Source: Tolypeutes matacus (lineage: Eukaryota; Chordata; Mammalia; Cingulata; Chlamyphoridae). From it: DNA of 64,000 bases. The notes below the pieces were generated by a model. The model made no database searches. It had not been told where the DNA came from and saw only the letters and a program-made list of their open reading frames with translations. The DNA is taken from positions 11,594,667-11,658,666 of the forward strand of contig JAKSZT010053881.1 of assembly GCA_026826555.1 (NCBI GenBank). Reading direction: 5' to 3'. This document shows, one piece after another, positions 34,480 through 47,704 of this stretch. The position numbers and the translations under genes were made by a program. Numbering within the stretch: the stretch's first letter is position 1; every line of letters starts with the position of its first letter.

Positions 34480-35190
34480 TATGTGCCTTCATGTATTACA
34501 GAGCCTGGAAAGTTTTGAACTATAATTCTCAGCATCCCCTGCAGCTCTGGTTCTGGGTACAAATTATACCAATATCATGCACTAGTTTTAAGTTTCAAAG
34601 GCACAAGTGTGATGGAGGACCTCTTCCTGCATCTTCAGCTGTTGAGTTTCATTGCCATTGTGGTCTGATGTCCTATTCCCAGTTTCACAGGTATCCCTGG
34701 ATCACAGAGATGGTAATGGGTTCTCAGGCTAAGCAGATTCAATGGTAACCTCCTGAATGCTTCTTATTGTGGCACAGGAGTGGCTACCCTGGAAGGACAG
34801 TTGATCAGTGTCATTCTGGGAGTTATTCTTGAAGGCCTAAGTATGATTGTCTAATCTTCCAGCTATTTTACATATATATATATTTTTTATTTTATTTTAT
34901 TTTATTTTATTTTATTTTATTTTATTTTATTTATTTATTCATTTATCCCCTCCTTGCTGCTTGTGCTCCCTGGGTCAGCTAACCACGCCGTGCGGGCGGG
35001 CTTGCCTTCACCAGGAGGCCCCGGGAACCGAACCCGGGGCCTCCCATATGGTAAACGGGAGCCCTACTGATTGAGCCACAGCCGCTTCCCCCAGCTATTT
35101 TATAAACACCTAACTCCCTGTATTAAATACCTGCTCCTTAAACTAGAGTGGTTTCTGTTCCCTGCAACTGAACCCTAACTGATACCATTT
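34480..35190 (+). mobile_element. possible old LTR or DNA-transposon remnant, split by a SINE
   Basis: AACTATAATTCTCAGCATCC at 34518 and GGTTTCTGTTCCCTGCAACT at 35149 resemble the body and end of an old mammalian repeat, probably of ERVL type. Family not assigned. The SINE at 34871-35090 interrupts it. Confidence 0.3.
34871..35090 (-). mobile_element. young DAS SINE with (TTTTA)n tail
   Basis: Antisense SINE with a tail expanded into about eleven TTTTA units. The perfect 12-bp target duplication CCAGCTATTTTA lies at 34859-34870 and 35091-35102. Close to the copies at 7574 and 25570, with a few substitutions. Confidence 0.92.
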
Positions 35191-36572
35191 CTCTTCATAT
35201 AACTTGTTATGTACTAATACACTGAAAATGTTATATAAGTTAAATTTTTTCCTTATATCTGAAAAACATGTCACTTTATAATTTTAAAGTACACTTCGGT
35301 AAACATATTTTAAATTTATTTTTATATAAAAGTATAATAGTAAAGTTCTACGAATATTGAAAATAGGGGGGAACCCCATAATCTGATATGTATCTTTGAG
35401 GATTATATTCATCGATATATTTATCTACATAGATATAGATAGGTAGGTAGATAAATTATGGATAGATAGAAATAACTGATAGATAGCTAGAGAAGCATAT
35501 AGTGGAATGCTCAGAAGAGCAAGAACATTGTGACAGATTGGCTTAGTTTTAACCCTGGCTCTGAATTTGCTAGCTGCATGTGCTTGGGTAAGTTTTTTAT
35601 TCTCTCTAAGCCTTAGTTTCTTCATCTATAAAATGGGGGTAATCCTAGTGCCCAGCTCATACAGTTGTTATATGAATGAGATAATATATGTAAAATTCCT
35701 AGCATAATACCTGACATATATCTTAATATATGTTAGTTGGCATAGAAACAGATGTATTTTTTTTTTCTTTTGACATGATTTACTCAGAAAAATACAAGAC
35801 TATTAAGACAAATATTCTAGAACTTTCAGGCAAAGAAACTATATTTACTGACTTCTAATCTTAGTTATTTCTACGTATTATTCATGTAATCTATGGTATG
35901 TCAGTGCCTTCTTCAAAGACTCAGCCAATAACTGGGAGGAAATACTAGATGATAAAAGAAATTTTCTTCAGATGTATTCAGACTCGCTAAAACTTGGTAA
36001 TTCTGGACAAGTTTTATTTAAAATCTGATTAGTGCTAAGCTAACTTTGGGCTTTCATTAAATTGTCAGTTGATTTGGGGACAGTGGAGTTTAGAACCAAG
36101 TATAAGCTACCAGTGCATGGTGGAATGAGGTCGCCTGGATTCCATTCTTAACTGTTCCTAATCATGGCTCCATCTTAAGATGTACATGGACCAAAGGCAG
36201 AATAACATATTTGCCATAGATTGGAACATGAAGAATTACCATTGAAAACTGAAAGGGTCGGAAGGAACCCTGAGCTGCCAGAGAATCAGGAGCCCTGAGT
36301 TCTAGCAGGAGCTTAGGCAGTAAGCAGTGGAGATCCTAAGGCAAGCCATGAATTTTCTCTGGTGTAAAAATCTCATTTGTAAAATGAAGCATCTGAATTG
36401 GATGATATATTTCTCAATGGCTAGCATTTACCAAAAGGAATGCACCTGAATAGTTGGCACCTGAGGAAGCAAAGTTGTAAAAGGTTTATAATCCTAAGGG
36501 TTGTAAATTCAGAGATAAAATAAAGGACAATTATAAGTACAATGAGAACTTTGGCAATATTAACTGATGAAG
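35191..36572. other. mostly unassigned; MIR at 35515-35745
   Basis: A GATA-type microsatellite run lies at about 35430-35490. 35515-35745 is a sense MIR (CTAGCTGCATGTGCTTGGGT, TTAGTTTCTTCATCTATAAA). The remaining sequence shows nothing. Confidence 0.6.
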
Positions 36573-36828
36573 GATGTTTGTGTGGGATGTTGTGGGAGGT
36601 GTGGGAGGTGGGGAACATGGGAATCCCTGTAATTTCTGTGTAATATTTAGGTAATCTAAACACCTTTAAAAAAAATATATATATATATATACACATAAAA
36701 ATAACATTTATGTAAGCAAATACACACATATGCATATATATTTATATATCATTTTACAAATATTGGTATGTATTGTGAAATATTTTATTTTTACCCACAA
36801 TAAAAAAAAAAAAGGAAAAAAAAAAAAA
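36573..36828 (+). mobile_element. 5'-truncated copy of the unclassified 2.3-kb repeat
   Basis: Sense copy of the last 250 bp or so of the element at 52570-54905: TTTGTGTGGGATGTTGTGGG, GAACATGGGAATCCCTG, then an AT-rich run, TTTTTACCCACAATAAA and a poly(A) tail. 5' truncation with a poly(A) tail points to L1-type mobilisation. Confidence 0.7.
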
Positions 36829-36842
36829 AAGATATTGAGTTT

Positions 36843-37110
36843 GGGAGTGGATGTGGCTCAAGCAATTGAGCACCTGCTTCCCACATGGGAGGTTCCTGGT
36901 TCGGTCCCGGTGCCTCCTAAAAACAACAAACCAAACCAACCAGCCAACCAACCAAACAAACAAACAAACAACAAGCAAAGAAATGAAGAAACCAGCTCAG
37001 GGGAGCTGATGTGGCTCAGTGGTTAAGTGCCGGCTTCCCACATATGAAGTCCCGGTTCAATCCCCAACACTGGTACCTCAAAAAAAAAAAAAAAAAAAAT
37101 AGAGATATTG
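36843..37110 (+). mobile_element. DAS SINE dimer
   Basis: Sense dimer with monomers at 36843-36920 and 36998-37080 joined by an A/C-rich linker. The target duplication AAAGATATTGAGTT lies at about 36829-36842 and 37113-37126. Confidence 0.9.
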
Positions 37111-37126
37111 AAAAAGATATTGAGTT

Positions 37127-39476
37127 GAGGTATTCATATTCGCCTATTATGCTATTTTGGCTATTGGATTGTCAATTACAATTCATATAGCAAAAATCAA
37201 AGACTGGCAGCTGTGAACCAACCCAACTGTGATTATCTTGGTTTTGTGAACGGGGACTAGAAATCTGCTTTCTAAACAAGCCTTCCAGGCATTTCCTATA
37301 GTCACTACCATTTGAGAACTGTTGGTCTTGTGTATATATCTTCTTTGACTCCTAACCACAGAGACAATTCATGTTGATGAGGGATCCTAATTATCTTGCC
37401 CAGTGTTTCTCTTTAAAATTTTTTAATTATAAAAAGGATGTAATTTCATTGCAGAAAAGTAGAAAAAAGAAAAATCACCCATTCATTCTATTCAAAGACA
37501 ACTAAAATACACTTAATTACATTTAAAATGTCTTTTTAAAATATATACTTTTATATGACTATTATTCATACTGTCTCAAAAACTGTCTTCCTTCCTTTTT
37601 CAACTTAAAACCATAGCAAACATTTCTTCTTGTTATTAAAAACTATTTTCAGCACCGTTAACATTTCTAAATATGCACTTTCCTTATGACAAAATGCATA
37701 TTTTTTATAGAAAAATATAATATACAGATAAATAAAAAAGAAAATAAAGCCCATAATCCTACCCTCCTATGATATGCTATGATGTATCTCTTTCTAGACT
37801 TTTTTGCACATGTACAACTTGCATATTTATTTAAAAAAAAAAAACATGATCATGTTGTTTGAACCATTTTGTAAGCTATTTTTATTTACTATATTGTGAA
37901 TATTTTTATATTAATAAACATTTATCTATATATTTATAATGGATGATTAGTATAACAGATATAGCATAATTTATTTAAACAATCTCATATTTTTAGGCCT
38001 TATGCATTTTATGATTGTGTTGATAAATATCCTTGTAGCCAAACCTTTGCACACTTAACTGTAAATTCTTTGACAACACTGGTTATTATCATTTCTTTGA
38101 TCATCTTCAATTTGAAATGGTCTTAATTCTTGCTTTTGTTCACATAATATTATATCCTGTTAATGTCCCTTATTGTTGAAACTTAAGACTGTTTCTGTTT
38201 TTTGTTTTTGTTTTTTTTTGCTATTACAAACTACTTTAGACAGTCACACTATCAAATCTGTACAATAGTTTTCTAAAAGAAAGATTGCAGGTCATAGGAA
38301 TATGCCTTTTAAATGTTGGATGATATTGGCAAATTACCCTCTAAAAGATGATTCCAATTTACAGTCTTCCCAACAGGGTATTGAGGATCCATTTCCCAAC
38401 AAGCTTACCAACACCAGATACTGTCAATTTGTTATTGCCAATCTGATAGGCTCAAAGTGATAATTTGTATTTTTTGTTTTAATTAGTAATTTTTGCATAA
38501 CAACACTGCACTTTCTTTTATGTGCTCATTCATCATTTGTCTGTGTTTTGTGAGTAACCTGTTGATACTGGTGGTGATTTGGATTATTTGGCAAATTCCT
38601 GCCCCTAGCCAGTTTTCTTATTGATTAGTAAGAAATAAGGAAAGAATTGCTTTGTTAGCCTTACGTCACATATAATTTCCCCTATTTGGCATTTTCATTT
38701 TCATTTTGGTTACTGTGTTAATTGATGTACAGAATTTTTTTATTTTAATATAGGCAAATCTGCCTTTCTTTTCCTTTATGGCTTCAGCCTTTGGTGTTAT
38801 GCTTAGAAAGGCTTTTCTGCCTCAAGATAACATAAATATTTCTCCCTATTTTCTTTTTAGTACTTTTATTGCTTATTTTTTACACTAAATCTCTACTCCA
38901 TTTTGAATTTACTTTGATAGAGGATATGAGCTAGGCATCCAACTCATATCATACGTGAGTCTGTTTCTGGCCTATCTCTTCTCAACTAGTTGCCTTTTAC
39001 CTAGTGACACTGTCTTGTATTTTATTTTATTTCATTTATTTTAATCTCCCAGTTTGCTTTCATTTATATAAAGCTAAGAAATAGATAAAACTATACTATA
39101 CTACTTAAAGAGGCATACAGAGGTGGTTAAAGTAGAAAGTAAAGAAAACAAATCACAACCACAAAATTCAGCATAGTGCTCGCTTCTGAGTGAGTGTGGG
39201 TTGTGTTTAGGGAGGCACACGTGGCTGCCTTCTGGGGTGCCACCAATGTTCTGTTGCCTGACCTGGGGGAGGTTACACAAGGGTTCATTTTATAATAACT
39301 CTTTCAGCAGAACATGTGTTTTTTACTCCCTTTCCCTTTAGAGAGGAGATGTCTCACAATTTTAAAAATTTTTAGATGTTGTTACTACACCCTTAGGACA
39401 TTTCAAGCATGTGTGTGGAGCGAATTTTTAAAAATAGCCAAAGGAGTGTTTCCTTATATTTGTAAAGATTGGGAGC
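37127..39476 (-). mobile_element. ancient L1M/HAL1 sequence (about 37400-39020) and unassigned flanks
   Basis: Antisense old L1: CAGGTCATAGGAATATGCCT, CCAATCTGATAGGCTCAAAG, GCTTAGAAAGGCTTTTCTGC and AGAGGATATGAGCTAGGCAT. The flanks 37127-37400 and 39020-39476 show nothing I can name. Confidence 0.5.
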
Positions 39477-40548
39477 TGTCTTAGTTTGCCGATATAAAGT
39501 ACCAGAAATTGTTGGCTTTTATAATGGGGATTTTATTTAGGGTAAAAGCTTACAGTTCCAAGGCCATGAAATATCCAAATCAAGGCACCAATCAGAGATG
39601 CGTTCTCACCAAAGTCAGCTGCCACGTGGTGAAGCAAGATAGCAGACAATCTATGTGTAGGTCTCGGCCTTCCCCTCCAGGCTCACTGTTTCCCAGAGCC
39701 CAGCTCCCAGAGCTCAGCTGTGAGCAGCCAGGCATAGGGCTTGTCGCCTCCCTGGCCTCCTCTCTCAGTCTTGGTTGCTCTGCTTTCTTCCCAAATTCAT
39801 CTGTGATCTATTAGGCATATAGTAGGGCTTGTCCCTTTTGTGCTGCTCTGTGGACCCAACTTCTGGAGGTTTTGTGCTTAAACTTTGGCTGCTAGCAATC
39901 CTTAGGTCCTCTCTCACGTGGCAGGATAAAAAATGGCAAAGCTCCCTTATCTAGTCTCTCTCTCTCTCTGTGTCTCTGTTTATATCAGACCCAGCAAAAG
40001 GATGGAGACCCAAGCTTGCTGACACCTCACATAGTCCAATCAAATCAATCTAGGGAAGCAAATGTGGCTTAAGTGATTGAGCTCCTGCCTACCATATAGG
40101 AGGTCCCAGGTTCGGTTCCCAGTGATTCCTAAAGAAAATGAGCAAGACAGTGAACTGATGCAATGGGCTGGCGTGACAAAGCTGATGCAACTAGATGACA
40201 TAACAAGAGACACATGGAGGAAAATGTAATGAAAGCACAACAAAGCAGGGAGCAGGGGTGGTTTAAGCAATTAGGTGCCTCCCTCCCACATGGGATGGTC
40301 CTGGGTTCGGTTCCTGGTGCCTCCTAGAAAGAAGACCAGCACACAACAAAAACAGACACAGCAAATGCAAAACAATGAGGGGGTGGGGAGAAATAAATAA
40401 ATAAAACAAAGCTTTAAAAGGCAATCTAATCAACTGTTCTGAAGGGAATCTAATGAAATCAAAGGATACCACACCCACTGGAACAGATTCGTTTAAGAAC
40501 ATAATCTTTGTCTTTTTGGGATTCATAAGAGAACTTCAAACTGCTACA
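39477..40548 (-). mobile_element. MaLR-type solo LTR carrying a SINE
   Basis: Antisense LTR from TGTCTTAGTTTGCC to CAAACTGCTACA, the mirror of the family's TGTAGCAGTTTG start. Near-matching duplications GGAGC (39472-39476) and GGAAC (40549-40553). A DAS SINE at 40052-40422 interrupts it. Confidence 0.82.
40052..40422 (+). mobile_element. DAS SINE, composite
   Basis: Sense composite with tRNA-like monomers starting GGGAAGCAAATGTGGCTTAA (40053) and GGGAGCAGGGGTGG (40248), ending in an A-rich tail. Flanked by CAATCTA on both sides. Confidence 0.85.
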
Positions 40549-40880
40549 GGAACATCAATATAAGCATTATGCTGGAATGGCTTATAGTGCACAGAAGCAG
40601 GAGGCCCATGATGGTGTTCATGTCTGGCATCCTCTCCTTCTGTCCCCCAACACATTCATACTTTCAGGTTGGGCCCCCACGTGGCCCTCATGGTGGCCTC
40701 TTTCTAGCTCTTCCCAGGGTCCACATTTAGGTAGGCACAGCTTAGGGCCTGGCTCCTGCCACCCCTTCTGTCTGCCCTTGGTAGCTTTTTCTAGTGTGTC
40801 CTGACCAGCCTTGCTACCAAACTTAAATGCCAGGATTATCATGAACTGTTAGACAGGGAGGCTGACATTACCAAGTGTTC
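40549..40880. other. no recognisable feature
   Basis: GC-moderate sequence with open frames on both strands that show no family signal. Confidence 0.45.
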
Positions 40881-42180
40881 CTCAAATGCAGTGCCCATCT
40901 AGTAAGGTCCCTTGTCAAACACTTTCAGGGAGTTTCACTGTCTGTTGGGTAAAGTCCAAATTCTCTGGCCCAGCACTCAAGGCCCCAGCCTGCCTGTCTT
41001 CTTCATCTACTTTGACTCCCTACTCACGCCCTACATTTAAGGCAAACTGGATTGTGTGCCTTTCCTCATTCTGTACTATGTTTTCCAGTCTCCCTCACTG
41101 TGCTCTCCCATGTCCACATCCAGACCTGCCCAGTCCTCAAGGCCTATCTCATATGTGTTTTTCTTCATGAAGTTTCCCTTGATGCCACCCTTTTGCCTCC
41201 AGTTTGTGCTGCCCCTCTCATGCCCTCATTATCTTCTTCCCTGGGTAATCATTGTTTAACCATGTTGTCTTGTTATTTTCCCACTCTCATCTCCATATCC
41301 GCTCATGCTCAGATGCCTTCAGGGATTACCCATGACCGCCATGATAGGTCTCACAGAGGTTATGGCCCCCAGACCCCTTCCACTTCTGTCTCAAGTCACT
41401 CCCACATATGAACCCTCTGCTTTAACCAAACTCTTCTCTGTGTCTTGAAACACTGGTGGTACCCATGCGCATGCCTTCAGTACACTCTCCTTCCTTCCTA
41501 GGCTACCCTCTTCTATATTTGTTGAAATCCATCGCATCCTTTTGTACTAAGTTCAGATGACACCTTTTCTCCATGAAGCATTTCCTCATTTCTCTCAACT
41601 TTATATATATATATATTTTTTTTTTTCAAAGATTTATTTTATTTATTTATCTACCCCCCAGCCCCCATTGTTTGCAGTCACTGTCTGCTCTCTGTGTCTG
41701 CTCGTCTTCTCTTTAGGAGGCACTGGAAACCAAACCCAGGACCTCCCATGTGAAAGAGAGGTGCTCATTCACCTGAGCCACCTCAGCTCCCTGGTTTGTT
41801 GTGCCTCTTTGTCTTTCCTCTTTGTATCTCTTTTGTTGTGTCATCTTGTTGTGTCAACTTGCCTTCTCCAGGAGGCACCCGGAACGGAACCTGGGACCTC
41901 TCATGTGGTGGGTGGAAGCCCAATTGCTCAAGCCACATCCTCTTCCTTCAACTTTATATTTTCTACCTCTGAGCCTTTGTGACATTTAGTTTCTATTGAT
42001 ATTTGTCACGTATTTCCTTAAATTCTCATTATTTTTGTATTTTGTTTACTAGGTAATTATCAGTTCCTGGAACTGATGTGCTATTTCTTAGATTCCTTCA
42101 TCTTTTTAAATATAACCCATGGTTCTGAGACCTGTGTCTCGAGTGTCATAGGTTACTTGGTGAAGATGTGTTGACTGAAT
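40881..42180 (+). mobile_element. L2 LINE 3' portion, split by a SINE
   Basis: Sense L2: GGGTAAAGTCCAAATTCTCT, CACTCAAGGCCCCAGCCTGC, TTCATGAAGTTTCCCTTGAT and, after the SINE, TTTTACTAGGT-like sequence and GACTGAATGACTAATC. The frames open here (for example 41052-41411) are L2 debris. Confidence 0.75.
41607..41947 (-). mobile_element. DAS SINE, dimeric
   Basis: Antisense dimer with two tRNA-like halves (ends near 41790 and 41943). The perfect target duplication TCAACTTTATAT lies at 41595-41606 and 41948-41959. Confidence 0.92.
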
Positions 42181-43229
42181 GACTAATCATGTATCTAATT
42201 CAATTCTAAGTAATCACAGGGTTCCCTGGCTTAGTCCACTGTACATTTATCTTCTTTAGATCTTACTTTTCTTGCTTGCAAAATGTTGATAATTTTATTC
42301 CATAAAAGGATGGGATGAAGCTAAATTGGATAGATGTTCTATAGTTTTCAATATATGTATTTTTATTATTGCTTAAAATAAATTTATTTCCTAACTCAGA
42401 CGTAACAGAGAAAGCCAGTTTCTCTGGGGTGTGGTCACATTCACCAGCTAACTTGTGGTAAAAGCTGATAGGGTTGGATTCTACTAGATAGCTCAGGGAA
42501 AAAGAAAACATCCAGAAAATTTTACTTATTAAATGCCCTCAGAGCAGAGAACAAAAACAAGCTCTTTGCCCAACAGGGAAAACAGGCTGCACCTTGTCCT
42601 TTAGATGTTAAAGCAGAGACACAGATCCAGTCCCAGCTGTGTGTACCATCCTGACCCCGACACCCATCTTTGTGCTAGATCCCACAGGCACCTCAAGCTC
42701 TTTGACAGTTAAAACCAGCTCCTTATTTTCCTTCATAAACTATTTTGTATCTGAGTTGGTGGCATCACCTTCTGGCAGTTCCCCGAGTGTGCCTTGGTTG
42801 CCCTCCTATTCTCCTTTATCCCTCCACTCCCCATGTGGATTTTCCTTCTAAGTTTCTCTGAAAACCACCATTTTTGTCTATTACCACATGTAGACCCTTT
42901 TGTCCAACTCTTGCAGAAACCTTCTAATGCTGTGGATTCCTACAGGGCCAACTTGGTGATCTTTTTAAACTCCAAATGAGCATCTTTTCTCTCTATACTT
43001 GCTGAATGGGATGTTCTCTTCTCCTATCTGCCAGGTTGAAAAACTCAACTTTGGAACTCCAGCATAGGTGCCTTTTCTCCTGGGTGTCTTATATCCTCCC
43101 GGTGAATCCAGCTCTCCCTCCACTTGCCTAGTTACCTTGCAGTGTCACATTCACTCTAGTTAGTGGTTCCCAGTCCTCTTCTTTACTAGATTGAGGGTGC
43201 CTGGATGGAGGGCTGGAGATTGCTCATTT
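42181..43229. other. no recognisable feature
   Basis: Mixed-composition sequence; several short frames, none with family resemblance. Some parts have an L2-like feel but not enough to call. Confidence 0.45.
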
Positions 43230-43603
43230 GTTTTGTTATTTTTATTTTTTAGAGAAGTTTTGGGTTTACAGAACAATCATGCATAAAATACAGGATTCCT
43301 ATACACCACCCCACCACCAACACCTTGCATTGGTGTAGAACATTTGTTTAAATTGATGGTAGCACATATATATAATTTTATTATTAGCAAAAGTCCATGG
43401 TTTAACTTAGGGTCCACTCTTTGTGTAGTGTAGTTCCATGGATTTTTTTTTTTTTTTAGATTTTAAATACTGTTACCGTATGTACAAGCTAACATTTCCC
43501 CTCTTAATCACATTCAGATATATATTTTGGTACTCTTAATTATATTCACAATGTTGTGCTACCATATGATAAAACATTTTCATCATATTAAATAAGAATG
43601 CTG

Positions 43604-43630
43604 AAAAAAAAAAAAAAAAAAAAAAAAAAA
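43604..43630 (+). repeat. bare poly(A) tract between short direct repeats
   Basis: About 27 A residues between two copies of GAATGCTG (43596-43603 and 43631-43638) inside the 3' UTR of L1 number 2. It looks like a retroinsertion of a poly(A) tail only. Confidence 0.7.
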
Positions 43631-45751
43631 GAATGCTGTACATTTAAATCCTTAACTTCCCATTCCTTATCCCCACCCTGTCCCCTGGTAACCTATATTC
43701 TAGATTTGACTTTATGAGTTTGCTTATTCTAATTGTCTTTTGTGTCTGGCTTATTTCACTCAGCATGAAGTTTTCAAGGTTCATTCATGTTACATATATC
43801 AGGACTTCATTCCTTTTTACAGCCGAATAATATTCCATTATATGTATGTATCACATATTGTTTATCCATTCATCACTTGATGGACACTTGGGTTGCTTCC
43901 ATCTTTTGTCAATTGTGAATAATGACTCTATGAACATCAGTGTGAAAATATCTGTTCGAGTCCCTTCTTTCAATTCTTTTCGGTATATAGCAAGCAGTGG
44001 AATTGCCCGATCAAATGGTATTTCTATCCTTAGCTTTCTGAGGAACCACCAAACTGTCTTCCACAGCAGCTGCACCATTTACATTAACACCAGCAATGAA
44101 TGAATGTTCTTATTTCTCCACATCCTCTTTAACACTTGCTATTTTCCATTTCTTTAGTAGCAGCCATTCTAATGGGTGTGAATTGGTATCTCATTGTGCT
44201 TTTAATTTGCATTTCCCTGAAAAGATGTTGAGCATCTTTTCATGTGGTTTCTGGTCATTTATATACCTTTTTTTTTTTTTTTTTTTTTTTTGAGAGAGAG
44301 AGAGAGAGCTGTTCAAGTCTTTACCCATTTTAAAATTGGATTGTTTTGTCTTTTTGTTGCTAAGCTGAAGAATTTCTTTATATATACTAGATGTTAAACC
44401 TTTATCAGATATGTAGTCTCCTGATATTTTCTCCTATTGTGTAGGTTGTCATTTTACTTTCATGATAAAGTTATTTGATGCACAAAACTTTAAAATTTAT
44501 CTATTTTTTCTTTTGTTGTTTGTGCTTTCAGTGTAGTCTAAGAAACTATTGCCTAAGTCAAGGTCCTGAAGGTGATACCCTATGATTTCCTCTAAGAATT
44601 TGGTAATTCTAGCTTTTATATTTAGGTTTTTAATCCACTTTGAGAGTTGATTTTTTAAATATGGTGTGAGGTAGGGATCTTCCTTCCACATTTCTAAGCA
44701 CCATTTGTTAAAAAGGCTATTCTTTCTCAATTGAGTGGTCTTTGCTAATTTGTCAAAAATCAGTTGACCATAAATGTGAGGGTAGATATCTAAACCCTTA
44801 ATACTATTCCACTGGTCTGTATGTCTGTCCTTGTGCCACTACCATGCTGTTTTGATCATTGAGTCATTGAGTTTTAAGACTGGGAAGTATGAGTACTCCA
44901 ACTTCACTCTTCTTTTTCAAGATGGCCTTAACTATTCAGGGCTTGATACTCTTCCATATAAATTTGATGATTGGCCTTCCATTTCTGCAAAGAAGGTTGT
45001 TGGAATTTTGATCAGGATTGCAATGAATCTGTAAATTGCTCTGGGTAGGATTAACATCTTAATGATATTTAATCTTCTAATCCATGAACATGAGATGTTC
45101 TTCCATTTATTGGTGTTGTTTGATTTCTTTTAACAATGTTTTGTAGCTTTCTGTGTTCATGTCCTTTACATCCTTGGTTAGATTTATTTCTAGATATTTG
45201 ATTCTTTTGGTTGCTATTGTGAATGTATTTTTTCCTTTGATTTCTTCTTCCAATTGTTCATGGCTTATGTATAGAAACACTACTGATTTTGGAGTGTGGT
45301 CTTCTACCCCAGCACTTTGCCCAATTCATTTATTAGCTCTAGGAGGTTTGTTGTGGATTTTTCAGGATTATCTCTATATAGAATCATATCTTCTGCAAAC
45401 AGGGAATGTTTTACTTCTTCCTTTCCAATTTGGATGCCTTTTATTTCTTTTTCTAGCCTAATTGCTCTGGCAAGTACTTCCAGTACAATGTTGAATAACA
45501 GTAGTGCCAGTGGGTATCCTTGTATTGTTCCTATTCTCAGGGGGAAAGCTTTCTGTCTTTCACTGTTGAGTGTGATATTACCTGTGGGCTTTTCATATAT
45601 GCTGATTATCATGTTGAGGAAGTTTCCTTCTATTCATGATGTTCTAGTGTTGTTTTCAGGAATGAGTGCTAGATTTTGTCAAATGCCTTTTCTGCATCAG
45701 TCATGTGGTTTTTTTCCTCTTCAACCTGTTAATGTAGTGTATTATGTTGAT

Positions 45752-45757
<6 letters not shown>

Positions 45758-45782
<25 letters not shown>

Positions 45783-45864
45783 CCGGGAGGTCCCGGAGAT
45801 CGAACCCGGGTCCCTCCATATGGGAGACGGACGCCCAACCAGTTGAGCCACATCCGACCCCCTA
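45758..45864 (-). mobile_element. DAS SINE, monomeric
   Basis: Antisense monomer: long poly(T), ACCGGGAGGTCCCGGAGATC, then GAGCCACATCCGACCCCC. The perfect target duplication TTGATTTCTTT lies at 45747-45757 and 45865-45875. Confidence 0.93.
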
Positions 45865-47133
45865 TTGATTTCTTTATGTTGAACCAACGTTGCATACCAG
45901 GGATAAATCTCACTTGATCATGGTGTATAATTCTTTTAATATGCTGTTGGATTCAGTTTGCTAGAATTTTTGCATCTATCTTGTGGTATGTTTATCTGGC
46001 TTTGGTTTATCAACTTTTTGGTAGAGTTTGAGCAGAATTAGAGTTAAGTCTTCTTGGAATGTTTGGTAAAATTCCCCTCTGAAGCCATGTGATCCTGGGC
46101 TTTTTTTGTTGGGTTGGTTTTATGACTGATGCTATCTCTTTGCCAGTAATTGCTTTGTTGAGATCTTCTATTTCTTCTTGAGTCAAGGTAGGTAGTTTTT
46201 GAGTTTCTAAGAATTTGTCCATTTCATCTAGGTTATCTAATTTACTGATATAGAATTGTTTATAGTATGTTCTTATAGTCTTTTTCATTTCAGCAGAGTC
46301 AGTAATGTTCCCCCCTGTTCATTGCTGATTTTTGTTTTTTGTATCCTCCTTTTTTTCCCCTTTGTCAGTCTAGCTAAAGATTTGTCAATTTTGTTGATCT
46401 TTTCAAAGATCCAACTTTTGGTTTTGTTGATTCTCTCTATTTTTTTTTTCTATTTTATTTATCTCTATTCTAATCTTTATTATTTCCTTCCTTTTGCTTG
46501 CTTTGGGTTTAGTTTGCTCTTATTTTTCTAGTTCTTCCAGTTTTGAGGTTAGTTCTTTTATTTGAAGTCTTTCTTATCTTTTAATATAAGCATTTAGAAC
46601 TATAAATTTTCCTCTCAGCAATCCTTTCACTGCATTCCATAAATTTTGGTATGTTGTGTTTTCATTTTCATTCATCTCAAGATAGTTCCTACTTTCTCTT
46701 GTGATTTTTCTTTTTAACCCATTTGTTGTTTCAGAGTAGGTTGTTTCATTTCCCAATAAATGTAAATGTTCCATCTCCTCCTCTGTTGTTGATTTCTAGC
46801 TTCATTCTGTTGTGGTCATAGAATATACATTTCAATATTTTTGAATTTTTTAAGACTTGTTTTGTGACCTAATGTATGGTCTATCCTGAAGAATGATCCA
46901 TGTGCACACAAAAAGAATATGTATTCTGTTTTTGTTAGGTGAATTGTTCTAGATATGTCTGTTTAGTCAAGTTGGTTTAGAGCGTCATTCAAGTCTTATA
47001 TTTCCTTATTTATCTTCTGACTAGATGTTCTCTCCATTACTGAGAGTAGTGTATTAAAGTTTCCTACTATTAGTTTAGAACCATCACTGTTAGTATTTCC
47101 TCCATATATTTTGCAGTTCACCCGCTAGGGACA

Positions 47134-47704
47134 TGTAGCAGCTTGATATTGTCTATAAATTCCAAAAATAGATATTGGATTCAGAGGTTTCACTTTTACT
47201 TGATTAAATTATGATTAAAGCTTTGTTTGGGCCACATCAGTTGAGAAAACGATGAGACAGAAGAGTTATTTGGAGTTTTGTCCGGAGTTTGGATGCTGGA
47301 GCCCTGGGAAGTAAACACACAGGAGAAGAACACAGAGGAATAGAGATGGCTCCATAGACACAGCAGAGGCCCCGGGAAGAGAGAGAGCTTAATAGTCTAC
47401 AGCTGACCAGAGCAGCTAAGCCCAGAGAGGAATGAGCCCTGGGAGAGAGACAAGACTTATCCCAGCCTACAGTTGATATTGGAAGAAGCTGGGACTATGG
47501 AGCCTTAAGAAGAAGAGGGAGCCTGAACCCTTGCAGGTATCAGCAGCCATCTTGCTTCAACATGTGGTAACAGACTTTGGTGAGGGAAGTAACTTACACT
47601 TTATGGACTGGTAACTGTAAGCTTCTACCCCAAATAAATACCCTTTATAAAAACCAACAGATTTCTGGTATTTTGCATCAGCACCCCCTTGACTGACTAA
47701 TACA
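47134..47704 (+). mobile_element. MaLR-type solo LTR
   Basis: A 571-bp LTR from TGTAGCAGCTTG to GACTAATACA, inserted in ORF2 of L1 number 2. Near-matching duplications GGACA (47129-47133) and GGGCA (47705-47709). Lacks an internal segment of about 50-60 bp near the 5' part relative to its relatives. Confidence 0.9.

Noticed and set aside
40577..41411. Cluster of open frames as a small multi-exon gene
   Set aside because: From 40881 the sequence is L2 LINE; the frames on both strands have no splice-site pattern or family resemblance.
45304..45612. Open frame of 102 codons resembling a reverse transcriptase as an active gene
   Set aside because: It is a fragment of L1 ORF2 with FADD changed to FAED and broken frames on both sides.
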